Notes: generated by a model not told the origin, from the letters alone. Shown: positions 21,495 to 31,440, counted from the first letter of the stretch. The stretch: DNA of 64,000 nucleotides from Notospermus geniculatus (GCA_002633025.1 NMRB01001073.1:15178-79177); one strand, 5' to 3'. A program made the numbers and translations.

Positions 21495-22733
21495 CACTGT
21501 AAATCCAGGTGACGCGTTACGCGTTTAGTTTTGTGTTTACATGTTTAGCAACAAAACACAACCCTGACTGACATATTACGTGAATATAACTGAACATATC
21601 ATCAGGACAGGCGTTCTATCCGCCTAGAAACATACGTCTTGGTGCCTTAAATGCTGAAATGTATCATTTGCTTCACTGTAAATCTAAAGTCTAAACACGA
21701 AACTAAACGGGAATATGCAACACTTTTTAAACATCTAAACGCGATTAGTTTTCCATTAGAAATGAATAGATGACCTGAACACCACATTAAGAAAACAGTA
21801 AATTTACTGTTTTCTTTGTTCCTGTTTTAATACTAATGAATCAATCCACTTGTGCATCCGTGCTGACAGTTTTACCAGATTCACACCGCACGCAGTCGTT
21901 CTTCTGAAGAAATTAACGCCTGTATTGTCGTTAGTTTCACATGAGTGGCATTGAAATCCCTGTGTTCATCACTTGAGGTGCTCTTTTTCACAAAACCCAC
22001 ATCGATATAATAGCAGTCAATCGCATTCATCTCTATTGGACCTCCATCTTACGAGAATGTAAATGTCTTCTTTAAGTTATAAACATCTAAACATGTATTA
22101 TAAACATATAAACATGAAGGAATCCTAAACATCGTGTTTAGGGCTGGTTCTCGGCTCGGGTGGAATTGGTCCAATTTGTCGTTTCGCTATATCTCCAGCT
22201 GGCGAAGTTTTTCCCCCAGGATAGTTGGTATACGGCTACGGTAACCAGTCAGGTGGCAGTATGACGTACAGTGTACTGTTTGTTACACCATGGCCCGTAT
22301 GCATAAAGGTGGAATAAACTTTCTCTGTATAACTTCACGTTATAACGTTAAGCAGGAGGCAATAAAACACTAAATTGGTTTTCCGAATTACCCAAAGAAA
22401 AATTCCAGGCTACAGTGTGTAGCCCCAGTGGCGTAGTGGTTAGAGCGTAGGTCCATGCTATGCATGTAGGTGGATCGAATCTGCCTGGCGGTACTATGCA
22501 CTCTTTACTACATGCCTTTTTATATTTTTTTCCTTCATCTGCCAACATTTTTTTGTCGCTTTTTCAGTCTAAATCAGTCTGTTTAATAATTTTTGCCGTC
22601 GTGGAAACACACTAATCTATTTCGTTGAAATATGGAAAACTAAACGCGTTTAGATGTTTAAAAACTGTTGCATATTCCCGTTTAGTTTCGTGTTTAATTT
22701 CGTGTTCAGACAGATTTACAGTGCAGTTTCGCT
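21495..22733. mobile_element. 1.24 kb composite insertion with CACTGTAAAT termini
   Basis: The block sits in retrotransposon copy 2. Copy 1 has the empty site GTTCGACCCAGTTTCGC. Only CA is duplicated, giving a 2-bp target. The right end, ATTTACAGTG preceded by GTTTAGTTTCGTG words, pairs with a long inverted arm beginning at 21676; 21495-21675 looks like an extra, partial left end of the same family. A tRNA-like sequence lies inside. No coding region. Confidence 0.7.
22424..22497 (+). tRNA. Decayed tRNA-like sequence
   Basis: TGGCGTAGTGGTTAGAGC fits a Pol III A box and GGATCGAATC a B box, with GGTGG and CTGCC able to form the T stem. The acceptor stem has at least two mismatches and the anticodon arm is poor, so this is a SINE head or tRNA relic rather than a working tRNA. 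Confidence 0.45.
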
Positions 22734-22853
22734 GATTGCCGCTAGACGAATGTTTTCAGTATGAAGTCGTAATTTCATATCTTCGAATCGTTTGCCAACA
22801 TCCGCAGTCAGGCTGTTTATATTGGAGAACAGGATGTTTAGGTCAAGGCCAGT

Positions 22854-22877
22854 AGGTCCTGGATTAAGTTCGATGTC
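22854..22877 (-). other. 2A-like ribosome-skipping motif DIELNPGP
   Basis: The eight codons read D-I-E-L-N-P-G-P, matching the D-(V/I)-E-x-N-P-G-P consensus at which ribosomes fail to form the Gly-Pro bond. The equivalent of copy 1 (13233-13256) reads D-N-E-L-N-P-G-P. It lies between a hydrophobic leader and the endonuclease, the position known for 2A sequences in several CR1, Crack and Ingi type elements. Confidence 0.7.
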
Positions 22878-23328
22878 GTTAGAAAGTTTTAGAATTTGAT
22901 GAATTTATTAGGTTCAAGTGTAGCTAACGCTGTGGCAAGAAGACCGGGGACGAATACTGACACCATGCTAATAATACCGAGGGAGTAAACTGATGTTCGT
23001 ATGGAACAGGTGTGCTTTGAATGATTCGCAATAATGATAACTACTACCAAAGGTATTGCAAACATCAGTAGTCTGAGGCAGACGATGCCAGAGAGACAAG
23101 GCGCAAAAGCAGCTACCATATGGAAAGCTGGTGAAGCAAGAACGAGTACGATAGATGCCAACGCGACCAAAGAATGGCAAACATATTCAAAAAAAAAAGA
23201 CCGATGGCATCTGCCTGCGTCATGTTATTGTAGGGAGGATTACCCCTATAGTTATTAAAGCAACCGATTCTAGCTCTCGAACGCTGAAGGTCAGCCGGCA
23301 TCGTATGGAATATCAAAGGTGAGAAGGT

Positions 23329-23609
23329 ATGTATTTGTATTTGATTTTTCCGTCAGGGCCGACGCTATAGCATTATTGGCCCTGGTAAGTACGGAGGAGG
23401 CCATCACAAGCTACTCATGTTCCTCACTTGGATGGGGTCTTTTACTTGCCCTTGCAAAGACACAAGGTACAAGGCACCACGGCTTACTGTCCCATGCGAC
23501 GGACGTGAAGAGCCGGGAATGAAATCCCATATGGCCCGGGCTGGATTCGAACCCGTGACCTGCCGCTTGCTAAGCGGACGTGATAACCACTAGGCTATCA
23601 GGCTCCTCT
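23329..23609 (-). mobile_element. tRNA-headed SINE-like insertion with 12-bp target duplication
   Basis: Flanked by AGGTGAGAAGGT on both sides (23317-23328 and 23610-23621), and absent from copy 1, where that word occurs once near 13580. On the minus strand the head has an A box (TAGCCTAGTGGTTATCACG), a CCGC/GCGG anticodon stem with the loop TTAGCAA (AGC in the anticodon position), and the B box GGTTCGAATCC. A body of about 200 bp follows. This is a full SINE copy by structure and flanks; the body domain was not identified. Confidence 0.8.
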
Positions 23610-24126
23610 AGGTGAGAAGGTGGATGCTGCCATGATCCTAAATGACTGTGAACAATACAGAAAACAGGAAATATGTAGAAGTAGCTCTTCAAAACGAAGG
23701 CTACAACAAGAGGACACTAAAGTCACTGACGTGCCATCAATGAGTATGTCGTCACGTGTAATCGGACGAACAGACAGGTCCTGACAGCCATGAGATTTAG
23801 GCTCGAAAAATTGCCTTTAAGATTATCTCTGAGAGATGATCGACATGCATCAGCGTATCGGAAACAAGTCGCTGGCATTTTGTGGCGATTAGCCAATAGA
23901 AAGGCTACTTTTACAAATATATCTTCAGTAAAAAGTTGCAGCCTCCGTGACAAAATCAAAACACCAAAAGCTGAGTGTACTCTATATAAACACTGAGCCG
24001 TGGAGGGAGCCATACTGCCAATTCGAATAATGCGGAATCTATAGTTCGCAAAATAGCCATGACAATATACATAATAGGTCTCAAAATGTAGTTTTATCAG
24101 ACAGTAGATTTGGAAATTTATCGGGC

Positions 24127-24184
24127 AGCTTGACCCTGAGGTTTTTATTCAACTGCAGTTGAATAAAAACCTCAGGGTCAAGCT
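24127..24184. repeat. Perfect 58-bp palindrome
   Basis: Two 29-base arms, AGCTTGACCCTGAGG onward, meet at CTGCAG with no spacer and no mismatch. A second hairpin follows directly, AAGCTTACTACCT at 24180-24192 with AGGTAGTAAGCTT at 24211-24223, sharing AAGCT with the first. The pair lies just outside the 5' end of retrotransposon copy 2. Confidence 0.95.
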
Positions 24185-24763
24185 TACTACCTATTTACCT
24201 ACGGGAATGTAGGTAGTAAGCTTGTCCCCTGTTTTACCCACGGTTCCAGGTAAACATTACCTCCAATAATAAGGAAGGCGCCTGAGAATACCAAAGGATA
24301 GGTAATATTGTCCGGCGCTTTCGAGCAAATATTACCCTTTTCTGTGGTAAAATCGAAATTGCCGATGGCATTGGTAAAATTTACCCGCGGGGACTATTCC
24401 ATTTTTTACAGTGTGGATCCGACAACTCTCCGTGAATTGAACCGTAAGCAACTTCATCTTCATTTTAGTAAGTAAAGCTGGAATCACAGTGGCTCAGTAC
24501 TGAAGTCCTTTTCCACACAAGGGTTACGACACAGATGGTTTGCGCCGAAATGGTACTGCCGTCGTGTTCTCCTGGCGATCTGCGGCCGCGTACATACTTT
24601 CAACATGGCTCAAAAATCATATGTATTCAGCGCGCGAGTTGGAAAAAAGTCGATTCGAGATTGACTTTTCTTCTGCGCGCAGACTTCTCCCTCGCGAGAA
24701 GCAAAGGGCGATCCTCTGGCGCTTGTCTGATGGTTGCTGAAATGCGTTTTTTGGAAACGCCTA
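24185..24763. other. No gene seen
   Basis: 24230-24420 contains repeated GGTAA, TTACC and TTTACC words that suggest another diverged MITE ending ACAGTG. 24421-24763 is ordinary non-coding sequence. Confidence 0.4.
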
Positions 24764-24906
24764 TGGGCGGCTTTCCATTGGAGCGTTTCCGTGCGCGGAA
24801 ATGCTCGAAAGCATTGTTTTTTTCCGCGGCGTTGGTCACGGCGCGGAAAAAACAATGCTTTTGAGCGTTTCCGCGCACGGAAACGCTCCAATGGGGAAAG
24901 CTGCCC
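24764..24906. repeat. Long GC-rich hairpin with GCGTTTCCGCGC arms
   Basis: Two arms of about 64 bases pair around a short loop near GGCGTTGGTCACGG. GGAGCGTTTCCGTGCGCGG on the left is answered by CCGCGCACGGAAACGCTCC on the right, with few mismatches. A third, single arm recurs at 24948-24975 (GTGCGCGGAAACGCTCCAAT). Non-coding. Confidence 0.9.
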
Positions 24907-25021
24907 TAAATAATAATGAATTGGACCGACTTTTCGGCACAGAATTTCGTGCGCGGAAACGCTCCAATGGATTGGCAGCCAGTTTTAGACTGGCAGTCCA
25001 GTACCTTGAGGATAAACGAAG

Positions 25022-25089
25022 AAGGTACCAACACCTGCATAATGATGCATAATAAAAGGTACCAACACCTGCATAATAATGCATAATAT
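25022..25089 (+). repeat. Direct tandem repeat, 34-bp unit, two copies
   Basis: AAGGTACCAACACCTGCATA starts both units, at 25022 and 25056, with TAATGCATAATA ends. Confidence 0.8.
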
Positions 25090-25253
25090 AGGGGTGGGGG
25101 TGGGGGGCAACTAGGACTTACAGAAATGATAGCGTACTGGGTTCCCTCCTCTGCTTATAGCCATGTAACCCCCCTTATAGTTTTGTCAATTGATATAGCA
25201 TTGGCTCAAAACACTGAGCTTTGTACAGGATTTGGAAACCTGATGTACAACTA

Positions 25254-25528
25254 ACTCTTGAACGGTTAGATTTAGGGCGTATAAATGTACTACAGACAGA
25301 TAGAAACATGGCACTTCGGGATTGGACGAGCATGTTTTAAACAGTTTTAGACTATTTGGTAATCAGACATGACGATATCTTTCCTTTCTTTGCATTTTTG
25401 CAGGAAGTCACGATTGCGAATTACGCAATGGTTTTGAACGTTAAAAACACGCTTATCCTATTCAGGTGTACCGTGTTTCTATCTGTTGGTAGTACTTTTA
25501 TTTGCCCTAAATCTAACGGTTCAAGAGT
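25254..25528. mobile_element. MITE with TA flanks
   Basis: The ends ACTCTTGAACGGTTAGATTT and AAATCTAACGGTTCAAGAGT are near-perfect inverts (one indel), flanked by TA at 25252 and 25529. The inner arms continue through GGGC and GTACTAC words for about 60 bp. TA flanks suit a Tc1/mariner-type element. Confidence 0.75.
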
Positions 25529-25584
25529 TAATTTTGTGGAGACTCCAGCGCCCATATTCATAAAACTACTTATTTTGAGGAGAA

Positions 25585-26345
25585 GCGTGTGTTTTGCATG
25601 TGTTGTCGAATTGCCATGTTATGCGGAATTTATTCTTTTCGTTTGGACCTTTTCCATTTTTGACGCAGATTGCATGCAATTTTTTGGATACATGTACGTA
25701 CACTGTATATTTGGAGCCTACCTCTCTCCATGCAGAGCCCTCGATCCTTCACTTCCGGTTATCAGGCGAGTGAATGATGACGTAGTTGGTATGCGCAGGG
25801 TGTAATGGTTGTTTCAAGGTAGGAAGTTTAGTGTACATTACGAACATTACCGAACGCTCGACTTCGGCAGCCTGGTGGTCTGCCGAAGTTGAGCATAAAA
25901 ATTTTTGCATACAAGTCGGAGAGTATATCAGACCTGTCAGCTTTAAGTCTAAGGGCCGATTCAATAGACGTTTGCTTAGCTAACCATTGGTTCCACCAAA
26001 AATAGATAGACATGCGAAAAATGTACAACTAAATTTTCACCAAAAAGCCCGGTTTGGATGGATAGTACGGTAAGCGCTATACAGAGCTTAGAAAAAGCGG
26101 GCTTTTGGTGAAACATTTAGTTGTACCGGGGTTCATTTTTCGCACGCCTATCTACTTTTGGTGAAACCAATGGTTAGCTAGCTTGGCAAACGTCCATTAA
26201 ATCGGCCCTATGTGTGACACTATTCTTATCCTTTGTTCAACACAAAAGAAAACTATCCCACTATGACTTAACTATGTTTATGAATGTAGACCCAGATCCT
26301 GTACAAAGCTCAGTTTTTCGAGCCAATGCTATATCAGTTGATGAC
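25585..26345 (+). repeat. Dispersed segmental duplication, copy A
   Basis: Matches 27608-28352 from GCGTGTGTTTTGCATGTG to ATATCAGTTGATGAC with scattered substitutions. It contains a MITE at 25952-26209 whose ends AGGGCCGATTCAATAGACG and CGTCCATTAAATCGGCCCT are inverted for about 50 bp. The MITE is present in both copies and so pre-dates the duplication. Confidence 0.85.
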
Positions 26346-26654
26346 GGGGGGGGGGGGGAGGTATACTACATGTACAGTTGTAAGCTCACATGAGTCCTAT
26401 CTGTACCGTGTATCTGCTTATCAGCCGCTGTTTATTATAAGTAGGTCATTGAAATTCCCCTTCAGCTTTAAATAAACTTGGGAAGTTCCCATAAAGAAAA
26501 ATGCCTTAAAACCACACTTTGCAGGCCAAAAGTTGCACTTATTTTTTGTGCAAAACCACCTATGAGTGATACCCTATCCGTTGAACATGACCCGTTATGC
26601 ACTAATTACCACCGGTTTTCAGTGCATAGCGGACAAAGAATCGCACTTTGCCTT
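26346..26654. other. No gene seen; poly-G run at its start
   Basis: A run of about 14 G begins at 26346, where homology to copy B ends. The rest is unique non-coding DNA. Confidence 0.4.
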
Positions 26655-27265
26655 TTATAGTATAGATACGTCAATATTATGATCTCCTGCAATAATTAAC
26701 TCCGTATTTAAGTTGTCTTTGAACAATGTATTAAGCAATTCGGAAAATTCATTTATGAACGTGTAGTATTCCTCATTACGATCTCTTGGTGGCCGGTAGA
26801 TGTTACCTAGGATTATCTTATCGTTGTTGCCTACTCCCATAACTTCAATGAATTGGTTCTCCCAGGAGGTGTGTATAGGGGTAGTTTTGTGGATATATTT
26901 AAGATTATCTTTGAGGTAAATGCAGAGTCCTCCATGAGTAGAGCAAGATCGATTTTGATTAATAAGAGTATAGCCAGGTATTTTAAAAAGGCAAGTTGGA
27001 GAATCCGCAGAAATCCATGTCTCTTGGAGGCAGATTGCTCCAAACTCAAATCCTCCTCTTTTCAAACGTTCTATGTAAAATTGGCTGAAAGACTTTGGCA
27101 ATTACTACTGAGTATAAAGAAATGTTCAGAGTATTTCCCCGCTAATTCAATAAGTTCGAGGTCGCTAATATAGGGTGAGGGCTTTAGGCGAAGCAGCGGG
27201 TCGTTGTTTCCCAGTACGACATCATTGGGGTCTATTAGCAGGTCAAGTAATGAAGTATCTTTCAT
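26655..27265 (-). pseudogene. Non-LTR retrotransposon endonuclease fragment
   Basis: Two overlapping minus frames make one AP endonuclease N-terminus. 27265-27071 gives SPYISDLELIELAGK and FILSSNCQSL; after a frame change 27101-26655 gives LQETWISAD, GGLCIYLKDN, IILGNIYRPPRD and LIIAGDHNID. These are the LQETW, YRPP and GDxNxD signatures of Jockey/CR1/L2-type elements. The frame ends where unrelated sequence begins at about 26655, so both ends are truncated. It is a different family from the copies at 10336 and 20656. Confidence 0.8.
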
Positions 27266-27607
27266 TGGTAATATAATTAGGCAAAATACATTTACTATTG
27301 TGTTGCATAGTCAACTGATCGGAAATCACAGTGGAGAAAGAGAATTGAGTCAAAAGAAAAAATAACTTGTCAGTACTAAGATCGACTAGGCCTGACGGAA
27401 TGATTTGAACAAGGTGCATATTAACAACATGAAAATTGAATATCAATGCAAGAAAAACGTATACGTTCATGGTGCAATAAATTACAAATCGTAATTCACA
27501 GGTTGACCTGGATATTGTGGATAAGTGGTGGCACAAAAGTCCACGCCGGCGACGAACACGAAAATGGCTTGATGAAAAACAAGTAGAATCGGTTCATAAC
27601 ACATCCA
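27266..27607. other. No gene seen
   Basis: AT-rich non-coding DNA between the endonuclease fragment and duplication copy B. Confidence 0.4.
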
Positions 27608-28352
27608 GCGTGTGTTTTGCATGTGTTGTCGAATTGCCATGTTATGCGGAATTTATTGTTTTCGTTTGGACCTCCTCCATTTTTGACGCAGATTGCATGC
27701 AATTTTTGGATACATGTACGTACACTGTATATGTGGAGCCTACCTCTCTCCATGCAGAGCACTCGATCCTTCACTTCCGGTTATCAGGCGAGTGAATGAT
27801 GACGTAGTTGGTATGCGCAGGGTGTAATGGTTGTTTCAAGGTAGGAAGCTTAGAACGCTCGACTTCGGCAGCCTGGTGGTCTGCCGAACTTGAGCATAAA
27901 ACTTTTTGCATACAAGTCGGAGAGTATATCTGACCTGTCAGCTTTAAATCTAAGGGCCGATTTAATAGACGTTTGCTAAGCTAACCATTGGTTCCACCAA
28001 AAATAGATAGGCATGCGAAAAGTGTACAACTAAATTTTCACCAAAAAGCCCGGTTTGGATGGATAGTACGGTAAGCGCTATACAGAGCTTAGAAAAAGGG
28101 GGCTTTTGGTGAAACATTTAGTTGTACCGGGGTTCATTTTTCGCACGCCTATCTACTTTTGGTGAAACCAATGGTTAGCTAGCTTGGCAAACGTCTATTA
28201 AATCGGCCATATGTGTGACACTATTCTTATCCTTTGTTCAACACAAAAGAAAACTACCCCACTATGACTTACATGTAACTATGTTTATGAATGTGGACCC
28301 AGATCCTGTACAAAGCTCAGTTTTTCGAGCCAATGCTATATCAGTTGATGAC
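27608..28352 (+). repeat. Dispersed segmental duplication, copy B
   Basis: Counterpart of 25585-26345. It lacks about 16 bp near 27852 (GTGTACATTACGAACATTACC in copy A is shortened) and carries small base changes. The embedded MITE runs from about 27955 to 28208. Confidence 0.85.
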
Positions 28353-29118
28353 CTCATAGTGGAAGGGGGACATCTCTCGATCAACAAAACCGTGCCCCAA
28401 ATTGCCATTTCATTTACCTTTCTAATAAAAACAACTTTAATTTGTGGAAGTCAGCCCTAGGCCTATAAAACACATCATTCTTTCTGTCGATGATATATCA
28501 TCACTGACGCTCACAAGTTCGAAAGGTAGGCCTACACCCTAAATCTATATAATAAGAGAGTAGGCCGATTTTTGTGACGGGTAAACGCGAAAACTACCGC
28601 CAGCCGTGACACTTGGTACCAACGGACTACGTTTTGGGCGCATGAAATGCTGGAAAGTTTTTCCAGAAAGTGCAGTTATAAGCGATTTTGTGTTCATTGC
28701 CGTAGGCCGACTTGTGTGACGTGAACGCGAAAACTACCGCCAGAAGTCCGAGACACTTGGTACCAACGGGAAGCCAACGTTTCGGACTAGGGTTTGGGCG
28801 CATGGAATTCTGGAATATTCCTCCAGAAAGTGCTGTTATAAGTGATCGCCGCGGGCCTGTGACGTCATTCGATCTAGCGTGATATGAACAATCTGCACGC
28901 CCACCGCACCTAACAAACTGCACGCGTTATAAGCGATTGTCGTGGTGATTAAGGCTGCGTCGCACATCAGCAATGGTAAAGCGGCGCCAATCCATCGGAC
29001 GAGCCACGAACAGAGCAAAACGGCAAATATTCCAAAGAAAGAGTACTCTCGGAGAAGCTCTCGACAGAGCACAAGCGTTCAGATACGCTGAAAGAACACT
29101 TATACAAACACAGTACAT
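28353..29118 (+). repeat. Non-coding; 145-bp tandem repeat at 28558-28850
   Basis: A unit with GTGACGxGxAAACGCGAAAACTACCGCC, CACTTGGTACCAACGG, TTTGGGCGCATGxAAT and CCAGAAAGTGC words occurs twice, offset by about 148 bp. The remainder has no gene that I can support. Confidence 0.65.
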
Positions 29119-29416
29119 CAGTTCGGGAAAGTTCGTATCTACGAAACGTTTCCAATATACGAAACGGAACAGGAGTGCCACCTGGCGGCGTGTAGTGGAA
29201 TCACTCGGGTTTCTGAAGTTCGAAACGTTTCCGATCACAGCAACATTTCGAACTTCAGGAACATCCGGGACCTGCATTTTAGCGGAAGTTTCGCTAAAAC
29301 GAAACAAACCACATGTATCATTTTTCAAAAAAAAATTTGCGTTTTAAATCCATGAACATCGCAAACAGGATCAAGTTTCGAAACAGCCAGAGGCATGGTA
29401 TGTAATGTATATCATA

Positions 29417-29422
29417 TTTATT
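29417..29422 (-). terminator. Poly(A) signal of the HIRAN-like gene
   Basis: AATAAA on the minus strand, about 27-32 bases after the stop codon at 29449. Confidence 0.7.
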
Positions 29423-29448
29423 GACATCTCATGCGCTTAGTTACATGT

Positions 29449-31440
29449 TTACATCAGGTCAAGTCCATTTAAAACCTGCTCCAAATGCTCTTGTAGCAGG
29501 GCGTCCACGATTTCGGTGTGCGCTTTGTTGTCAGGCAGTTCGCAAAAATACCTCGCTAGCAACTTCGGCCCTCCACCCACAAACGGTCCTGAATGTACCA
29601 TTGTTTCCATGTATATGGCCTTAACAGCGGCAACTTTGTTTTCCTTTATGGCTGGGCACAAAACTCCCGCAATCTCCTTGGGTACCCGTCCCACTCCCGT
29701 CCCGTCCGGCATAATGACTAGCATGGCGTTCTCGTCAAAGCGATTTCTAGCTTCTGGTACGCAGTTGAGGATACAGGCTGTCCCTACTGGTGGCTTTACT
29801 CGGAAGTGGTGATATCTGAAAAGACAAAAAGGATACCATTAAGCCTATGTAGCCTACCAATGATGATGTGACAAAGACATGCAGTTCAAAGCGTCGACAT
29901 CTTGAAAAAAACAGAAAGTAGGCCTATAACATGAAAATTTCCTTATGGTGTTATCCAGTAGTCTTGAACGTTAGTTGGGGTGTTGATATTTTTGGTGACT
30001 GGGAGGGGAATGTCGATGGTCGTCAGCTGCCCCTGCATTCAGAGAGACTTTACTGAAAAGTCTCTCTGAATGCAGGGGCAGCTGACAGGGATCTGTGGTT
30101 ATAAGTATTTATTAGCAAATGCAGATTGGTGGGGAAATGGAAGGGCTGGGGAGATATTCGTCCGGCGACTAAAAGTGTTCAGCAAAAAAAATAAACAGAG
30201 AAACAGACGCGTGAGAAAAATCGCCTATCGCAAGGCTCGAACCCGGCGCCCCGGATTCATAGCCGGACGCTCTACCGATGCGCCAGCCCGGCCGTGCTAT
30301 GATGAGGCTGCTGAATAAATGTGTATAAATATATCCCAGCTACTCAACATATTTTTATGATAATAGAAAATGACGTCACAAATCAGAATAATCTTACAAA
30401 AATCGCATTTGACAACATCCACAGAGCAAGTCCCCGGCAAATCTGTCAGTATATCGCTACATAATGTACTCATCTACGTTCACAGCCAATAAAAACGTGA
30501 ACCAACCGCCCGGTATATTCCATCTGAACATTTGGTGCATATCTCCTATGAGTCCAATTCTATTGACTGACCCGTGACAAGTCTTTGGCTAGCTTCGCTG
30601 TTGGCCGCTACGCGGCGCGTTGGGCCCTTGCGTCCAGTAGTCTTGAACGTTAGTTGGGGTGTTGATATTTTTGGTGACTGGGAGGGGAATGTCGATGGTC
30701 GTCAGCTGCCCCTGCATTCAGAGAGACTTAGTGAAAGTCTCTCTGAATGCAGAGGCAGCTGACAGGGATCTGTGGTTATAAGTATTTATTAGCAAATGCA
30801 GATTTATAGGGAAAGGGAAGGGCTGGGGAGATATTCGTCCTGCAACTGAAAGTGTTCAGCAAAAAAAATAAACAGAGAAACGACACGCGAAAAAAAATTG
30901 CCAATCGCAAGGCTCGGACCCGGCGCCCCAGATTCATAGCCGGACGCTCTACCGATGCGCCAGCCGGCCAAGTCATGCTAGTGGCTGCTCAATAAATGTT
31001 TATAAATATATTCCAGTGCTACTCAACATATTTTTATGATGATAGAAAATGACGTCACAAATCAGAATAATCTTACAAAAATCGCATTTTACAACAACCA
31101 CAGAGCAAGTCCCCAGCAAATATGTCAGTATATCGCTACATAATGTATCCATCTACGTTCACAGCCACTAAAAACGTGAACCAACCGTCCGGTATATTCC
31201 ATCTGAACATTAGGTGCATATTTCCTGTGAGTCCAGTTCTATTGACTGACCCGTGACAAGTCTTTGGCTAGCTTCGCTGTTGACCGCTACGCGGCGCGTT
31301 GGGCCCTTGCGTCAAGAGACTTACCCATTTATAGTTGAGAAGGAGCCCAAAGGTCGAATCCATCCTTCTTTGACTTGATAGTTCCTCGTCTGTCGCCTGC
31401 ACTGATAACGGGATAGGGTTTCAGAAAGTATGGAAGACAT
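29449..31440 (-). CDS. HIRAN-like domain protein, two exons
   Basis: Exon 1 is 31440-31325 and exon 2 is 29815-29449, together 160 residues. The donor is GG|GTAAGT, and the acceptor follows a strong pyrimidine tract (CCTTTTTGTCTTTTCAG). The ATG is preceded in frame by TGA. From about residue 26 the protein reads GWIRPLGSFSTINGYHHF, then VKPPVGTACILNCVPEARN, FDENAMLVIMPDG, VGRVPKEIAGVLCPAIKENK and PKLLARYFCEL. This matches the HIRAN fold pattern (YY/YH start, NPxDxNAI, VGHxPKExA, small beta-rich end) seen in HLTF and Rad5, where it binds DNA 3' ends. There is no helicase domain. The intron has been invaded by a 680-bp tandem repeat. It lies head-to-head with the transposase-like gene, about 200-400 bp apart. 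The DNA-binding role is inferred from the domain. Confidence 0.7.
30022..30087. ncRNA. Perfect 30-bp stem-loop, possible small-RNA precursor
   Basis: GTCAGCTGCCCCTGCATTCA begins the left arm, whose 30 bases pair perfectly with the right arm around the loop ACTGA. The second unit keeps the hairpin near 30699-30763 with one mismatch (GCAGAGGCAGC). The loop is shorter than in typical microRNA precursors, so it may equally be a transposon snap-back. Confidence 0.4.
30235..30298 (-). tRNA. tRNA-like SINE head, unit 1
   Basis: On the minus strand: GGCTGGCGCATCGGTAGAGCG (A box region), GGCTATGAATCC, then GCGCCGGGTTCGAGCC (B box). The equivalent in unit 2 is at about 30902-30966. Both Pol III boxes are intact, but the acceptor stem does not close, so this is tRNA-derived rather than a tRNA gene. 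Confidence 0.55.

Larger units (their letters stand above)
22734..24098 (-). pseudogene. Retrotransposon copy 2, 5' region with canonical 2A-like motif
   Basis: Matches copy 1 from about 13098 to 14064. The minus strand encodes the hydrophobic leader (LGIISMVSVFVPGLLATAL) and, after a one-base deletion at about 22902, NDIELNPGP. It retains the 120 bp missing from copy 1 and has a SINE-like insertion at 23329-23609. Its 5' boundary at 24098 equals that of copy 1, which fixes the element's end. Confidence 0.85.
29956..31314 (-). repeat. Tandem duplication of a 680-bp tRNA-bearing repeat
   Basis: Two units, about 29956-30632 and 30633-31314, both end GCGTTGGGCCCTTGCGT on the plus strand. Each has a tRNA-like head on the minus strand and a 30-bp hairpin. 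A third copy in the opposite orientation starts at 38810. The whole array lies in the HIRAN gene's intron. Confidence 0.9.

Noticed and set aside
22854-22877. Viral origin for the NPGP motif
   Set aside because: The motif is linked to a hydrophobic leader and an AP endonuclease of a non-LTR element, where such motifs are already known; nothing else viral is nearby.
28973-29347. 124-residue plus-strand frame starting MVKRRQSIGRATNR
   Set aside because: It overlaps the inverted terminal repeat and its CGAAACGTTTCC words; part of the peptide is just the repeat translated, and it recurs on the minus strand at 38750.
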